Below, one piece after another: positions 34,872 through 44,742 of a DNA stretch of 64,000 nucleotides. Both the position numbers and the translations under genes were made by a program. The notes under the pieces are model-generated. The model saw only the letters and a program-made list of their open reading frames with translations. It did not search any database and was not told the origin of the DNA. Position 1 is the stretch's first letter. Each line of letters opens with the position of its first letter. The DNA is from Selaginella moellendorffii (lineage: Eukaryota > Streptophyta > Lycopodiopsida > Selaginellales > Selaginellaceae). The stretch covers positions 875,160 through 939,159 of the forward strand of contig NW_003314287.1 in the NCBI RefSeq assembly GCF_000143415.4. The letters are read 5' to 3'.

Positions 34872-37503
34872 TGCCGGACGAGGAACAGTGGCACCATCAT
34901 GTAGAGCCTTCCTCGATCGCGATCATCAAGCGGTGACCTTGGTGGTCGGCGAGATCACGACGCTCCTTGCCGGCAAAGTACCCCTTGTTGAACAACACTT
35001 GGAAGCCTTCCACTCCTTCCTCCTCTTCTTCTTTTTCTTCTTCTACTCGTACCCGTGCTGTTGCTGGCCACCACATTCCAAGGAAGAAAGCGAAGTGAGT
35101 AGACAAGTAGAACGGCTCGATCCAATTCCCTGCCAAACAATCTAAAACGTGTAGCCGGGGCACACCCAACAGAGAAGGAACACTTCGATCAGCTGACAAC
35201 TCACAAGGATTGGAGAACAGCGAACTAGAACTTCGCGGAGACAAAGAATTGCCAGTTACCCTCTTTCACCCTCCCTCTTCCTTCTGGGTATTTGGCTAAA
35301 TGTTGTGGATAGAGCAGCAGATGGTGGACTGGATCCTAGCCATTACTTACACGGAAGGAACTGGACGTGTATGATTTGTCCGTACGGAACTTTCTATGGG
35401 TAAGTGTGAGAGTATGTATGTGTTTGTATTCTTCTCTGGCTCTTGTGTGCACCAGGACAGACACAAGAAGCTGATTGATTGACAATAAACTAGCTAGGAC
35501 CAAAAAAACTTGTTCTTGCTTATCCTCTTGCACACTCCTTCGTTTGTCCCCCTCAATGAGAGCTGGAGGAGAGAGAGCTTTGGACTTTTTTTCACTCACT
35601 GGGGCAGCTAGAAATTTTATGTGTGCAAGCCACCTATAGATTTGGGAGACGAGGAGAAACGCTCAAGACCTCTGGACTATGGTGCTCAAGGCAAGGCAAG
35701 GAAGGAGGAAGGGGATGGTGTTTGGGATAGGAGGGCTTAAATGGGGGCAAGGAATGGGATTGAGATGAGTGAATAGAGACTTCCACTAACAACAAACAGT
35801 GGCAATTCCTTCTGGTTCTGTTTCTACTTCTTTTTCTCCTTCCTGCCCCTTGCTTTGTTTTTGTTCTCATCTATCATCCCAAAGGCCCACAGCCCAACAT
35901 ATTAAAGAAGATGGTATAGTATGATTTGTTAAGTCTGTGTTAGTGTAAGTGAGTGAGTGATTGATGGATTGACCTGTTTCTGCATAGTGTGGTGTCTTGG
36001 GAGAAAAATCAAAACAAATAGGGGCAATGTGCATGCATGTCATTGACAGTGAAAGTAAAAAAGAAGACAATAGGGAAGTGGATAAGCATTGCAAGAGGGG
36101 ATGGTGTGGCCAACAACAGGAGGAAAAGAAGGGGTTGGATATATCAACAAGTGTTGGTTGAGTCAACAACAAGGGCTTTTTTTGGTGGGGCAGGGTACAA
36201 GATTAATTGTTGAAGTGGGCAGAATTCTACTACTTTTCCATTTAATTCATCTCTAACAATTAAAAAAGCACACAGTGGACTCTAAAAACTATTCATTGAC
36301 CAATCAACATGGGATGGATTGGGATTCAAAGGTAGAATCATGACACGTTGACATCGGACGGTCCTGTTTGAAAATAGAATATTCCGCCCATCGGACGGTG
36401 GTAGGCCACCCGGCACGTGCCGCGCGCGAGCGATGGGCGTTTGATTGGGCGGGTCTGATACGCCCTCACGCCCTCCTTTTCGTGTAGATTGGGGGGGAGG
36501 GGGGGCGCCGGGGGATTTTTTGTTTCTTTGTTTGCTGTTGAATCGCCAACAAGTGATATTGTGCCATGGACAGAAAAATGACGGAAAAAAAGATTAAACT
36601 AGATTGATTTATTTTTCAACGTGGGGCCTCTCTTGTGGTTTTTAGTATGGGTGCTCCAATTTGTTTTTTCCTTCTTTCATTTCTTTTGGCTGTAAAGCAA
36701 TTCCACAACCCCATCTCTCTTTCTTGATTCGAAGAGCCGCTTGTGTGTATGGAGTGGACATCGTAGGAGCTCGCCACCTCGCATCCCATAAAGCTCATAA
36801 AATTTTGCTCGAATTTGATGCACCTAAAGGTTAAATTGTACACGAAAGGTACCGTGTGGGAGATCTCCTTATTATAATGTTTTTTTAGCTTTATGAAATC
36901 AAAGAACTCAGATAGATAGATATGTTTTAAGTCCCGTTTAGGCCTGGGACCATACTAAAATTTGCTAATGTTTTCTGATAAAAAGCAAAAAGATTCATCC
37001 AAAACCAAATCCACAGAGAAGTTCCCTTTTCCATTTTTTTTAATTTTCTTTCCCTCCGAGAGCGACTTTGTTATGGATGACGCACCACCAAAGCACGCGA
37101 AGGTCTCGTATATATTTTTCTCTATGTATATATATTCTTCTATATTTTTCATGTCATAACATTAGAGCTCGTCTCAGCTCATTCATCAGTGTGTTGTCCT
37201 TGTCTCGTCGATTTATACTGTGTGATCTTCATCGAATAGACGAGGGACGCGGCAACAACTCGGATAATAAAAAGCGATATTAACAAAGTACCTCTCTTTT
37301 CTTTTCTCGTGAGAAACATCCATAATCACGCAATCTTTCAAGAGCATCCCTTCTCTCTTTTATAAATCTCCACAATCATCTCAATTTCCGGAATCTTTCT
37401 CTCAGTGGTCTGCAAGTAGATTGATTAAGCTGGTTAGTGGAACAACACAAGAATCATATGCTTACCAGTGCCAAGTGAAAGGAAAATAAAAACTGTAGCG
37501 GAT
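34872..37503. promoter_or_regulatory. Promoter and 5' region of the GRAS gene
   Basis: No coding region is supported. It holds CT/GA-rich leader-like sequence near 35.0-35.6 kb, a palindromic G-box and two direct copies of CATCGGACGGT (36352-36362 and 36389-36399). Confidence 0.5.
36412..36421. promoter_or_regulatory. Palindromic G-box GGCACGTGCC
   Basis: A CACGTG core with symmetric flanks, the usual site for plant bZIP and bHLH factors. It lies 13 bp after the second CATCGGACGGT copy, in a GC-rich patch of an otherwise AT-rich region. Confidence 0.55.
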
Positions 37504-39277
37504 TTACTTGAGTAGCATGCCGATTTGATCCTTTAGACTGCTCTTCTTCTTTGGTTTTGGCTGGATGGACCTTGTTTCCTCGATTGACTGTGGTGCCTCG
37601 ACTGCCACTCTCGCCGGTGCTTCCATCACATCCCTTGGAACTATTGCTGGCCTTGGAACTACTTCTGGCTCGGGCCTTTGCAAGTTAGCTTCCATCGCTT
37701 GAGGGGGAGCCGGAGCCTTCTTTGGGACGTAGCCTCCAAAGAGCATCCCGAGCATCTCATCCTCGAGAGTGTCAGTTGACACGAGCCTCGCAGCACCTGA
37801 AACAGTTTGCTCCTCTTGAGCTCGATCGCTTCCCGCGAACCCGGCCTCATCCCTTCCAACAGTGCTGACTCTTTCATGCTCGTAGCTTTCCCTGGTCGGT
37901 GCTTTACTACTCGAGCTTCCCGACTCATTCTCTGCTGCAGTAGCAGCTGACTTGCTTTTCCACCCGCTCAAAGCAAACATGGAATCGTTCAGCTTCGCTT
38001 TTTTCTTTGCTGGCTGGGTGGAAGTTCCGTTCACGTTGCCGGCGGCTAATGGCTTGGGGCTGTACTGTTTGTCTTCCACATTGGTCGTGAGGATAGCCTC
38101 AGGGCTGTCCTCGTGGTCAAGATTCTTTTAAAAAGGAAAGAGGCCACAGTTATCCGAGAGAAAACGAGAAAAAAAAGAGAGAGTACAATACCTGGTGAGC
38201 TATGCACATAAGTTCGTCCAGTGTCGCGTCTGTAGCCTCCTCGTCCTCCACGACTTTCTTTAGTTTCCGCTTGCTTTTCTTGGTGGCCTGGTCCTTTCCC
38301 ACCTCGGGGGCCGGAGCTCGCTTGCAAAAAGCCTCGAAAGCTCCCTTCATGTCCACCCCACCGCTGGTATTTTCTGGCAAAGCCTCGTCACTCTCGGCTT
38401 TTCTCGATCTCCGCTGCGCTGCTTTAACAGCATCTGCACCTGGAGCTTCGTCAGCTGCTTTGTTCGCGGGTTTGTCTTTGCCTTGGTCGCTATCATCTCC
38501 CCTGTTCCTGGTTTGACGAGCGGTTGCTTTCTTAGCAGGTTTCACTGGCTCCTCGTCATCTATAACTTCTTCCTCCGCGTCGTCAACTTTTTGCTTGCCT
38601 TTGGAACTCTTGGCTTTCCTGGCAGCGGGAGCTTTTCTCCCGGCGGAAGTCTGGGGCTCGTCGCCATCCTCCTCTTCCACCTTTTGCTTCTTTGATGCTC
38701 GCGCCTTCTTCGGCTTTTCGACGGCGGCAGCAGTCATCCATGCCGGCAGAGCTCGCCGTGCCCCCGGATCCGGAGTTACCTTCACTGGATTTCTCACCCA
38801 TTCGATCGTTGGTAGTGTCTCTAGATCCTCCTCTTCCTCTCCTTTGATCTCGCTAGACGAAGCACCGTTTTTCAAGCAATGGAGCTGCACGGAAAAGAGT
38901 CTAGAACACTTTCAACCAAGAGGAAGAAACTAACGTGATTCGCGCGGTGAAGTAGCAAAGCTATGACGTGCTTACACATTCCCCTTCCAGCGGGACAGGA
39001 GCAGCGATACGTTGGTTGCTTGGATGCATCTGATGGATCGATGCTAATGCTCACATAGTAGCTATCCCCTGGACCGGAGCCTAGAAGCGACAGGAAAAGC
39101 GATCGATCACATCACCAGCGAAAAAAAAAAAACCTCACCTTCACAGACAGCCGACGCCTTCTCGCAATCCTCCCCTACAAATTCCACCTCGTGGAGCTTC
39201 TTGGCCTTGATCAGCTCTTTCCCGCGCTTGAAAGCCGCATCGTTCACGAGCGCCTTGACGGAGGCCTCGTCTTCCAT
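37504..39277 (-). CDS. SWIM zinc-finger protein with Lys-rich tail
   Basis: Four exons (39277-39139, 39080-38935, 38884-38192, 38124-37504) join in frame to 532 aa. Residues about 60-90 carry a SWIM finger, YRCSCPAGRGMCKHVIALLLH (CxC...CxH). The long C-terminal part is rich in Lys, Glu and Ala with several basic clusters such as KKSKRKLKK, suggesting nuclear location, and ends KKKSSLKDQIGMLLK. SWIM fingers bind DNA or protein; this is not a transposase, since no DDE core is present. The exact homologue is unknown to me. MEDEASVKAL is chosen as start because an upstream ATG-less extension is not protein-like. It is divergent from the DUF1218 gene, with 161 bp between starts. Confidence 0.8.
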
Positions 39278-39438
39278 CGCCCCAGAGCTTCTTCCCTTCT
39301 GCCCTAATGTAATCGTCAAGGGTTTATAAGAACAACATCCAACGGTCACGGTCGGAGGGGAATATTCCGCTAGATCTTGCTTAAATATTTAGGTAGCGAG
39401 GAAGGGCTTTTTTGTGGATCCAAGAGGGCGGCGAGACA

Positions 39439-40337
39439 ATGCAGGAGATCAAGAATGTGTCGCTGCTCGTCGTGATCTCCACCACCGTGCTCTTCCTCGT
39501 CGCGTTTGGCCTGGCGGTCGGAGCCGAATCGAAGCGCAGCACGGTATGTAGTGTGAAATTCTAGCCTTTCCGCTCCAAATCCTTGCCTAGAATGGGGAAT
39601 TCTAGCCTCCCCGATGCCGCATTCTTCGCTGGCATCGCGAAATATCGCCAGAGATCCAGGAAATCGCTGATGATTCTTGGCTGTCGATCGATTTCCAGGC
39701 GGCCGTGGGGCACGATGACACTGGGACGCTCACCTATTGCGCCTACGGCAAGGATATCTCCACCGGGCTGGGAGCCGGCGCCTTCTTGTTCGTGCTGCTC
39801 GCTCAGGGGATTATAATGGGCGCTACCAAGTGTCTGTGCTGTGGAGCGCCTCTCAGCGACGGCAAACCAAGAACTCTAGCGATCTTCTTTTTCATATTCT
39901 CATGGTAAGCCATCTTTGTCTACTTTGTCCTTGCTTGGTTTTCTTACGAGCTCTCTTTTTTTCCCAGGATTTGCTTCTGCATTGCACAGATCTGCCTTGC
40001 CGGAGCCTCCGCTCGCAACTCCATCCACACGAATGGATTCGCGACTCCAAACGAGCCTCTGGATTGCGTGGAGCTCCGGAGGGGGGTGTTTGGCGCCGCC
40101 GCCGCCTTCATCTTCTTCACCATGCTGCTCAGCGAGGCGTACTACGTTTTCATCGTCAAGGCCAGAGAGGGCTCGTGGCAAGCTTTCGATGTCCGGGACT
40201 CGTTCAACTTCCGAGACTCTTTCAAGTTCAGTCGCAACTTCAACCTCCGCGACTCCTTCAATTTCCGGGGTGGTGGATCCGTCGGCATGACTCCAACGGG
40301 AACTTCAGCCGGGCCTGGAACTGGAACTGCAAGCTAG
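39439..40337 (+). CDS. DUF1218 membrane protein
   Basis: Three exons (39439-39543, 39699-39904, 39968-40337) encode 226 aa with four hydrophobic segments. These are LLVVISTTVLFLVAFGLAV at the N-terminus, AGAFLFVLLAQGIIMGA, IFFFIFSWICFCIAQICLAG and RRGVFGAAAAFIFFTMLLSE. Conserved Cys pairs and the RRGVFGAAAAF block are typical of the plant DUF1218 family, whose known members affect secondary wall lignin and leaf symmetry. The C-terminal tail has the internal repeat RDSFNFRDSFKFSRNF...RDSFNFR, which I do not know from the family. Confidence 0.88.
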
Positions 40338-41113
40338 CGTACCAATTCCTTCTTTTTCTCTTCTTCTTTTTACCCGGAGCCTGTTTTTTCCAGGAGCGGG
40401 GAGCTCCATATTCGATCTAGCTTGTCTATACGTACTATCGTCTATCGTGTTAGTTGCTCAATCTCCTTCATGGTGTTGGTGGGAGGTTGGTCGATTCTGT
40501 AAGTTTCTTCCAGCTTCCAGTTTTCTATGCTTTATTCATTGTGAAGGAAGAAGCTTCGCTTTCCTACTGTTTGACAAAGCTGTGCTGCCATTTCACGTTG
40601 TTTATTTCCCTTCGCAATTGTTTAACGACATTGTTTCGTGATCGTAGCCGACGACTTTTAGACCAGCGTTCCACCAGAGCTCGAGAGAAACAATGAATGC
40701 TCCTGGTGTCACTCCTGTTGGTCAGTAGAGCTTAGAAATCACTCTCTCTGTTTCGAATTTGTCACTGATTAGCGGATGTTTGGCTTCCAGATCGACGAGA
40801 CTGGCTCGTGTTTTGCCACCATCTTACATCTCAGCTCCAACCGAGACTTCACACATAAATCAACCGGTTGGGCCCCGTGAGATTTCTCGAGATGATACGC
40901 TCGTATTTCTCTTCGGCAGAAAAGTGATGCTCACACTATCAGGGATCTCAGGCGATTTCTTTGCTCTGGTGGTTGCCAAAGATTAAATGGAAAAATAAAA
41001 GTGCTTTTTTTCCTAATACCTTTGTCAACATCTTTTACAAAGTTTCGTGAATGCTGCCAGCAGTGATAATTCGATCGCTTGCTTTTGTTGACTTTCTTTT
41101 GGCGCACGATCCC

Positions 41114-41122
41114 TTATAAAAA
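41114..41122 (+). promoter_or_regulatory. TATA box of the secreted-peptide gene
   Basis: TTATAAAAA ends about 48 bp before the ATG at 41171, a spacing fitting a short leader. Confidence 0.6.
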
Positions 41123-41170
41123 CCACGATTTATCTCGCAAGACCGAGAGAGACGCGAAGCAAACAAACGA

Positions 41171-41454
41171 ATGGGGATGGAGGCGAAGCGAATGATCCTG
41201 TTGGCGATCGTCTCGTTATTCATCCTCCTTCCTTCGGTGAATGGCCGAGCTAGGCACACTCTCGTGGTAAAAACCATTTTTGTTTTCTGTTTGATTGACA
41301 AAGAATTGTATTTCAGCATGACGAAGATAATCATCCAAGCTTCTTCGCCAGGATTTCATATCTCCTGGGCGATGGCCGAGAGCCCCCGAGCTCCAACCGT
41401 TTCTTCAGGCCGAAATACGGCCCAAATGTTCCTATCCGCGGCTCAAACCCGTAA
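41171..41454 (+). CDS. Putative secreted signalling-peptide precursor
   Basis: Two exons (41171-41266, 41317-41454) encode 77 aa. The first 25 residues, with core MILLAIVSLFILLPSVNG, form a clear signal peptide. The body is short and charged, and the C-terminus is FFRPKYGPNVPIRGSNP. This layout (signal peptide, variable middle, Pro/Gly-rich conserved-looking tail at the very end) is that of plant peptide-hormone precursors. The tail has weak likeness to IDA-type peptides (PK-G-VPI--S) but lacks their full motif, so no family is assigned. A TATA box lies 50 bp upstream. Confidence 0.55.
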
Positions 41455-41519
41455 GAAATTCCCAGCTCTTACAAATGAAGAAAGACAATGTCGTCAATGC
41501 TTGTAGTAGATCTTCCTTC

Positions 41520-42065
41520 CTAGGCTGCTGGTTTAGTAGCACTGTGTTCTTCGTTTTGCTCGCCACCATTCTTGGCATCAGCGTCTAGCGATGGTGCTAT
41601 TGCCAATCCAGCAGGATAAGAATCAGGCGGGACGGGATCGAGCGTCGAGGTCACGAGCAGCAGCTTCTCAAACGCGAGCTCAAACTTGTCGATGGTCGAG
41701 TAGATCTGGCCGGGCTCCAGCAGCAGCTCGCAGATTCTCTGGAGCGTGAAGGGCGCCGCGTCCTCGAACGAGGCGAGCTGGGTCGCGAGCCTCTTGAGGA
41801 CACTGTAGACGGCCTTCTCGCCGTCGGCGCCATTTGCCTCATTGCTGGTGGGGGGAGCGCTGCTCGCGGTGTCGAGGTAGAGCCTCTTGACGACTTGGTT
41901 CAATCGAAACTGGAGGAGCTGCCTTAGGTGATGCCAATCGTGCCAGTACTTACCGCTCGTGGCGCTCATCGACACGATCCGCCGGAGCTCCGGAGTGAAG
42001 TCCATGGAGGATCCATCGGTGCCGCTGCACAACGCGGCCAGTGAGGCATTATCGTCCTCCCACAT
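41520..42065 (-). CDS. Protein phosphatase 4 regulatory subunit 2-like (PPP4R2)
   Basis: Intronless, 181 aa. The blocks ELRRIVSMSATSGKYWHDWHHLR and PFTLQRICELLLEPGQIYSTIDKFELAFEKLLLV match the conserved N-terminal core of PPP4R2. That subunit binds the PP4 catalytic subunit and directs it in DNA repair and RNA processing. It is shorter than usual eukaryotic R2 proteins because the variable acidic C-terminal part is mostly absent. It is convergent with the secreted-peptide gene, with 65 bp between stops. A TTTAGGGTTCTT box lies just upstream of its ATG. Confidence 0.85.
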   Translation of the reverse strand: MWEDDNASLAALCSGTDGSSMDFTPELRRIVSMSATSGKYWHDWHHLRQLLQFRLNQVVKRLYLDTASSAPPTSNEANGADGEKAVYSVLKRLATQLASFEDAAPFTLQRICELLLEPGQIYSTIDKFELAFEKLLLVTSTLDPVPPDSYPAGLAIAPSLDADAKNGGEQNEEHSATKPAA

Positions 42066-43298
42066 TGCTCAATCTTTAGGGTTCTTGGCCATGTTAATAT
42101 GCAGTTAAGCTCTGAGACAGTGATTAAATTTTTTAAAAAAGGTTCATTTGAAGTGCAAATTATGGATTATGAATTATTAATATTATTACTAATTTGTAAA
42201 GTGATTAAGATCTAAGATGATGCTAATTCACTAATACTGATTGCATCAGCGAAAGAAGCTCCTGTCCACCATCTATATTTATCTATGTTTTAAAGCATCA
42301 ACTTGATAAATTTCATCCAAAAAACAAATTTGGCTCTATTAGAATAAATTTTTGCTCCAAGATTGCAATCCACGGTGTGATTCTTGAGGGTAACAGGCAC
42401 CACTAAAATCAATAAATCCTGTTTATAGAAAAACTTAAAAAATAATTTAAAATATTTATTTAAAACACTCACTATAAGATTGTAGATCATTATGAACATT
42501 CAAGTCCAAAACAATTTGAGTAACAAATGCACATTGTCCTTCAATAATATTCAATTGAATACATCCCAACACTTAATCCAACAGTAACAATTTTTCTAGC
42601 ACCCAAATTATATAACATCTATTTATTATACAAATCACAAAAATATATTATTATATTTACCTGAAGTTCATCAATAAAACTATCAATAATAGTTCATTCA
42701 TAAAAATACAAGAATTTTAAAATACTTATAATACATTTGTGAAAGAATTCCAGACCCATCTAAACCAAAATTAACACCTTGGAAGAATACTATTTCCAAT
42801 TTAAAAATAAGCTTGTGGAAGTAGTTAAAAAAATATAAAATAAAAATATTGAAGTAATAAAATTAAAATCACTTACCCATATAGTCAACAAGCAAATAAC
42901 CATTACCAAATCTAATCACTTGACCACATGAATCACTAGCATCAACAAAAGAATCTCCAAATGCAAATAATTCTCGAACTGAGGAATTTGTTTGCTGGGA
43001 AAACACAAAGTGCTGAAAAGCTTAGAAATAAGAATGTAAAAGCCATTTCTTAGAATATATAAAATGAAATTGTGGTCTGCCTTTTATACTACAAAAACTT
43101 ATAATTTTAGTGATCTAAACATAAAAGAATCAATGGTGATAAGTCAATGGTTGGTGGTGGTGACGCTGCCACCTCCCAGTCAATAACAAGTGCATGCATT
43201 TTCTTCGAAGACACTCCGAGAACTTGTCAACACGGATCCTGCCAGAATTTAAATAAATATGTAAATCAAGAGAGGAGGCAGCAAGAAGAGCAAGTACA
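42066..43298. other. AT-rich spacer, nothing recognised
   Basis: No ORF with recognisable content and no clear repeat. TATATAAAA near 43055 may belong to the following small gene. Confidence 0.5.
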
Positions 43299-43607
43299 AT
43301 GAAATTGATCCTCAAGCTCGTTCTTGTTTGCATTTTGTCAGGTAAGTTGTTGATGATTTGTTTGGTAACTTTGTGGAAATTCATGATATTGGTTGGATCA
43401 GCTGCTACTGCAGTGGAAATGGTAAGTTTTTGATCTTGTATTTCTCTTCCTGTCTCAGGAATGCTTGCTCCTCTGAAGCAGGCTAGATTGGGAATTGAAA
43501 CATCACAATGTCTGGAGTGCACGCCACCAGCTCATATTGAAACAGCACAATGCCCGGAGTGCAGGCCACCAGTTAGACCCCCTCCAGGACCTGGAATCAA
43601 TCCATGA
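43299..43607 (+). CDS. Putative Cys/Pro-rich secreted peptide
   Basis: Two exons (43299-43341, 43459-43607) join in phase 1 to give 63 aa. A short signal peptide, MKLILKLVLVCILSG, is followed by a basic stretch and two repeats IETSQCLECTPPAH and IETAQCPECRPPV, then the tail RPPPGPGINP at the stop. The paired CxxC units and the Pro-rich end suggest a small secreted or metal-binding peptide. Its last residues (G-I-N-P) resemble the end of the peptide gene 2 kb upstream (G-S-N-P). There is no family match I can name, and the small size makes the call tentative. Confidence 0.45.
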
Positions 43608-43674
43608 AACTTTCAAGAGAAAAAAACTTATCTTTGTAGAAAACTCTGAGCTTTTGTTTATGCGAACTCTCTAG

Positions 43675-44382
43675 CTAGAGACGAAACAAAGCGGCCAAAG
43701 TCGTAAATAGCAAAATGAAGGTACGACTGGTAGGAGGAGCGCGATACTCAACTGAGGAGAAGCTTGCAGAGGATGATGTCGAATTCGTCGTCGTGGTGTC
43801 GCTCGAGCTGGAGTTGGAGTGCGTCGGGGTGCTGTCGTTCTTGGCGGCCCCGGCAGCGTCGCGCAGTGCGTAGGCCTGGTTGAGCACCCGGTCGATGCTG
43901 ATAACACCCAGCGTCCCCGGGCTCTGGACGTTTCCCTGGATGATAGCAGGCTTCGTGAGCGAGCTCCGATTTGAGTCGATGATCCTCATGTCTCCTCTCG
44001 TGTCCACCGTTATGAGAAAGCTCCGGCGGGGCAGCAGCGTCTCGACACGGGTCGTGGAGTTGGACTTGAAGCGCTGGAGGTCAAGATAGTCGCTGGTGGC
44101 GTGAAACTTGCAAAGGTCGGACATGAGGTCCATCATCGACGGGTCCACTCTGAGCTGGAAGATAAGGTCCCGCAGGAGCTTGCTGTTGTCCGGCACAAAC
44201 AGGGTCGCGGACTCCATGTTGTCGATCACCTCCGCGACAGACGTCTCCGTGAGGAGCGTGTTGAAGTTGCTAAACTCGGGATAGTGGCTTAGAATGGTGG
44301 TGAGGTTGCGTGGTAAGGCCACAACTTTGCTGCTGCTCCACACGGCACAGACGTAGGCGATGACGACGAGAATGGCAGCCAT
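43675..44382 (-). CDS. Fasciclin-like arabinogalactan protein
   Basis: Intronless, 235 aa. It has an N-terminal signal peptide (MAAILVVIAYVCAVWSSSKVVA), one FAS1 domain (about 24-175, with NLTTILSHYPEFSNFNTLL, ATLFVPDNSKL and TLGVISIDRVL), several N-glycosylation sites, a Ser/Thr-rich linker, and a C-terminal hydrophobic end SRTFILLFTTLAALFRL suited to GPI anchoring. Family members act at the cell surface in adhesion and wall structure. A TATAAATT on the minus strand near 44495 may be its TATA box. Confidence 0.9.
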   Translation of the reverse strand: MAAILVVIAYVCAVWSSSKVVALPRNLTTILSHYPEFSNFNTLLTETSVAEVIDNMESATLFVPDNSKLLRDLIFQLRVDPSMMDLMSDLCKFHATSDYLDLQRFKSNSTTRVETLLPRRSFLITVDTRGDMRIIDSNRSSLTKPAIIQGNVQSPGTLGVISIDRVLNQAYALRDAAGAAKNDSTPTHSNSSSSDTTTTNSTSSSASFSSVEYRAPPTSRTFILLFTTLAALFRL

Positions 44383-44742
44383 GGTGCACCAGAGACCTGT
44401 TTCTTTTTGTTGTTTTGTCAGGTAACGACGAAATCGAGAAACTTACTTGAAGCATTCGCAAGCGGCACCGTCTCTGGATTCTCTGGGTCTGGAATTTATA
44501 AGTTTGTATTTGGCGGCAGATGGAAGGCCAAACATTGAGCTTCACCACGCCTCAACTTCTCGTGTGGCGACTCTATAGCTTACTTGCCGAGAATATTGGA
44601 GCCAGTCTCACCTATGCTTGACGCAGTTGCTAACTCCCACAAAAATACCACGCGTTCCTCCAACCAAGACAAGCTACCTGATAAAAACAGCATATCAGAA
44701 CAAATGACATAAGCAAAGATGAATGAAAAACATACCCAGCTC

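Noticed and set aside
40693-40858. Two-exon small ORF (MNAPGVTPV...)
   Set aside because: Only 31 codons, no signal peptide or motif; more likely 3' region of the DUF1218 gene or chance.
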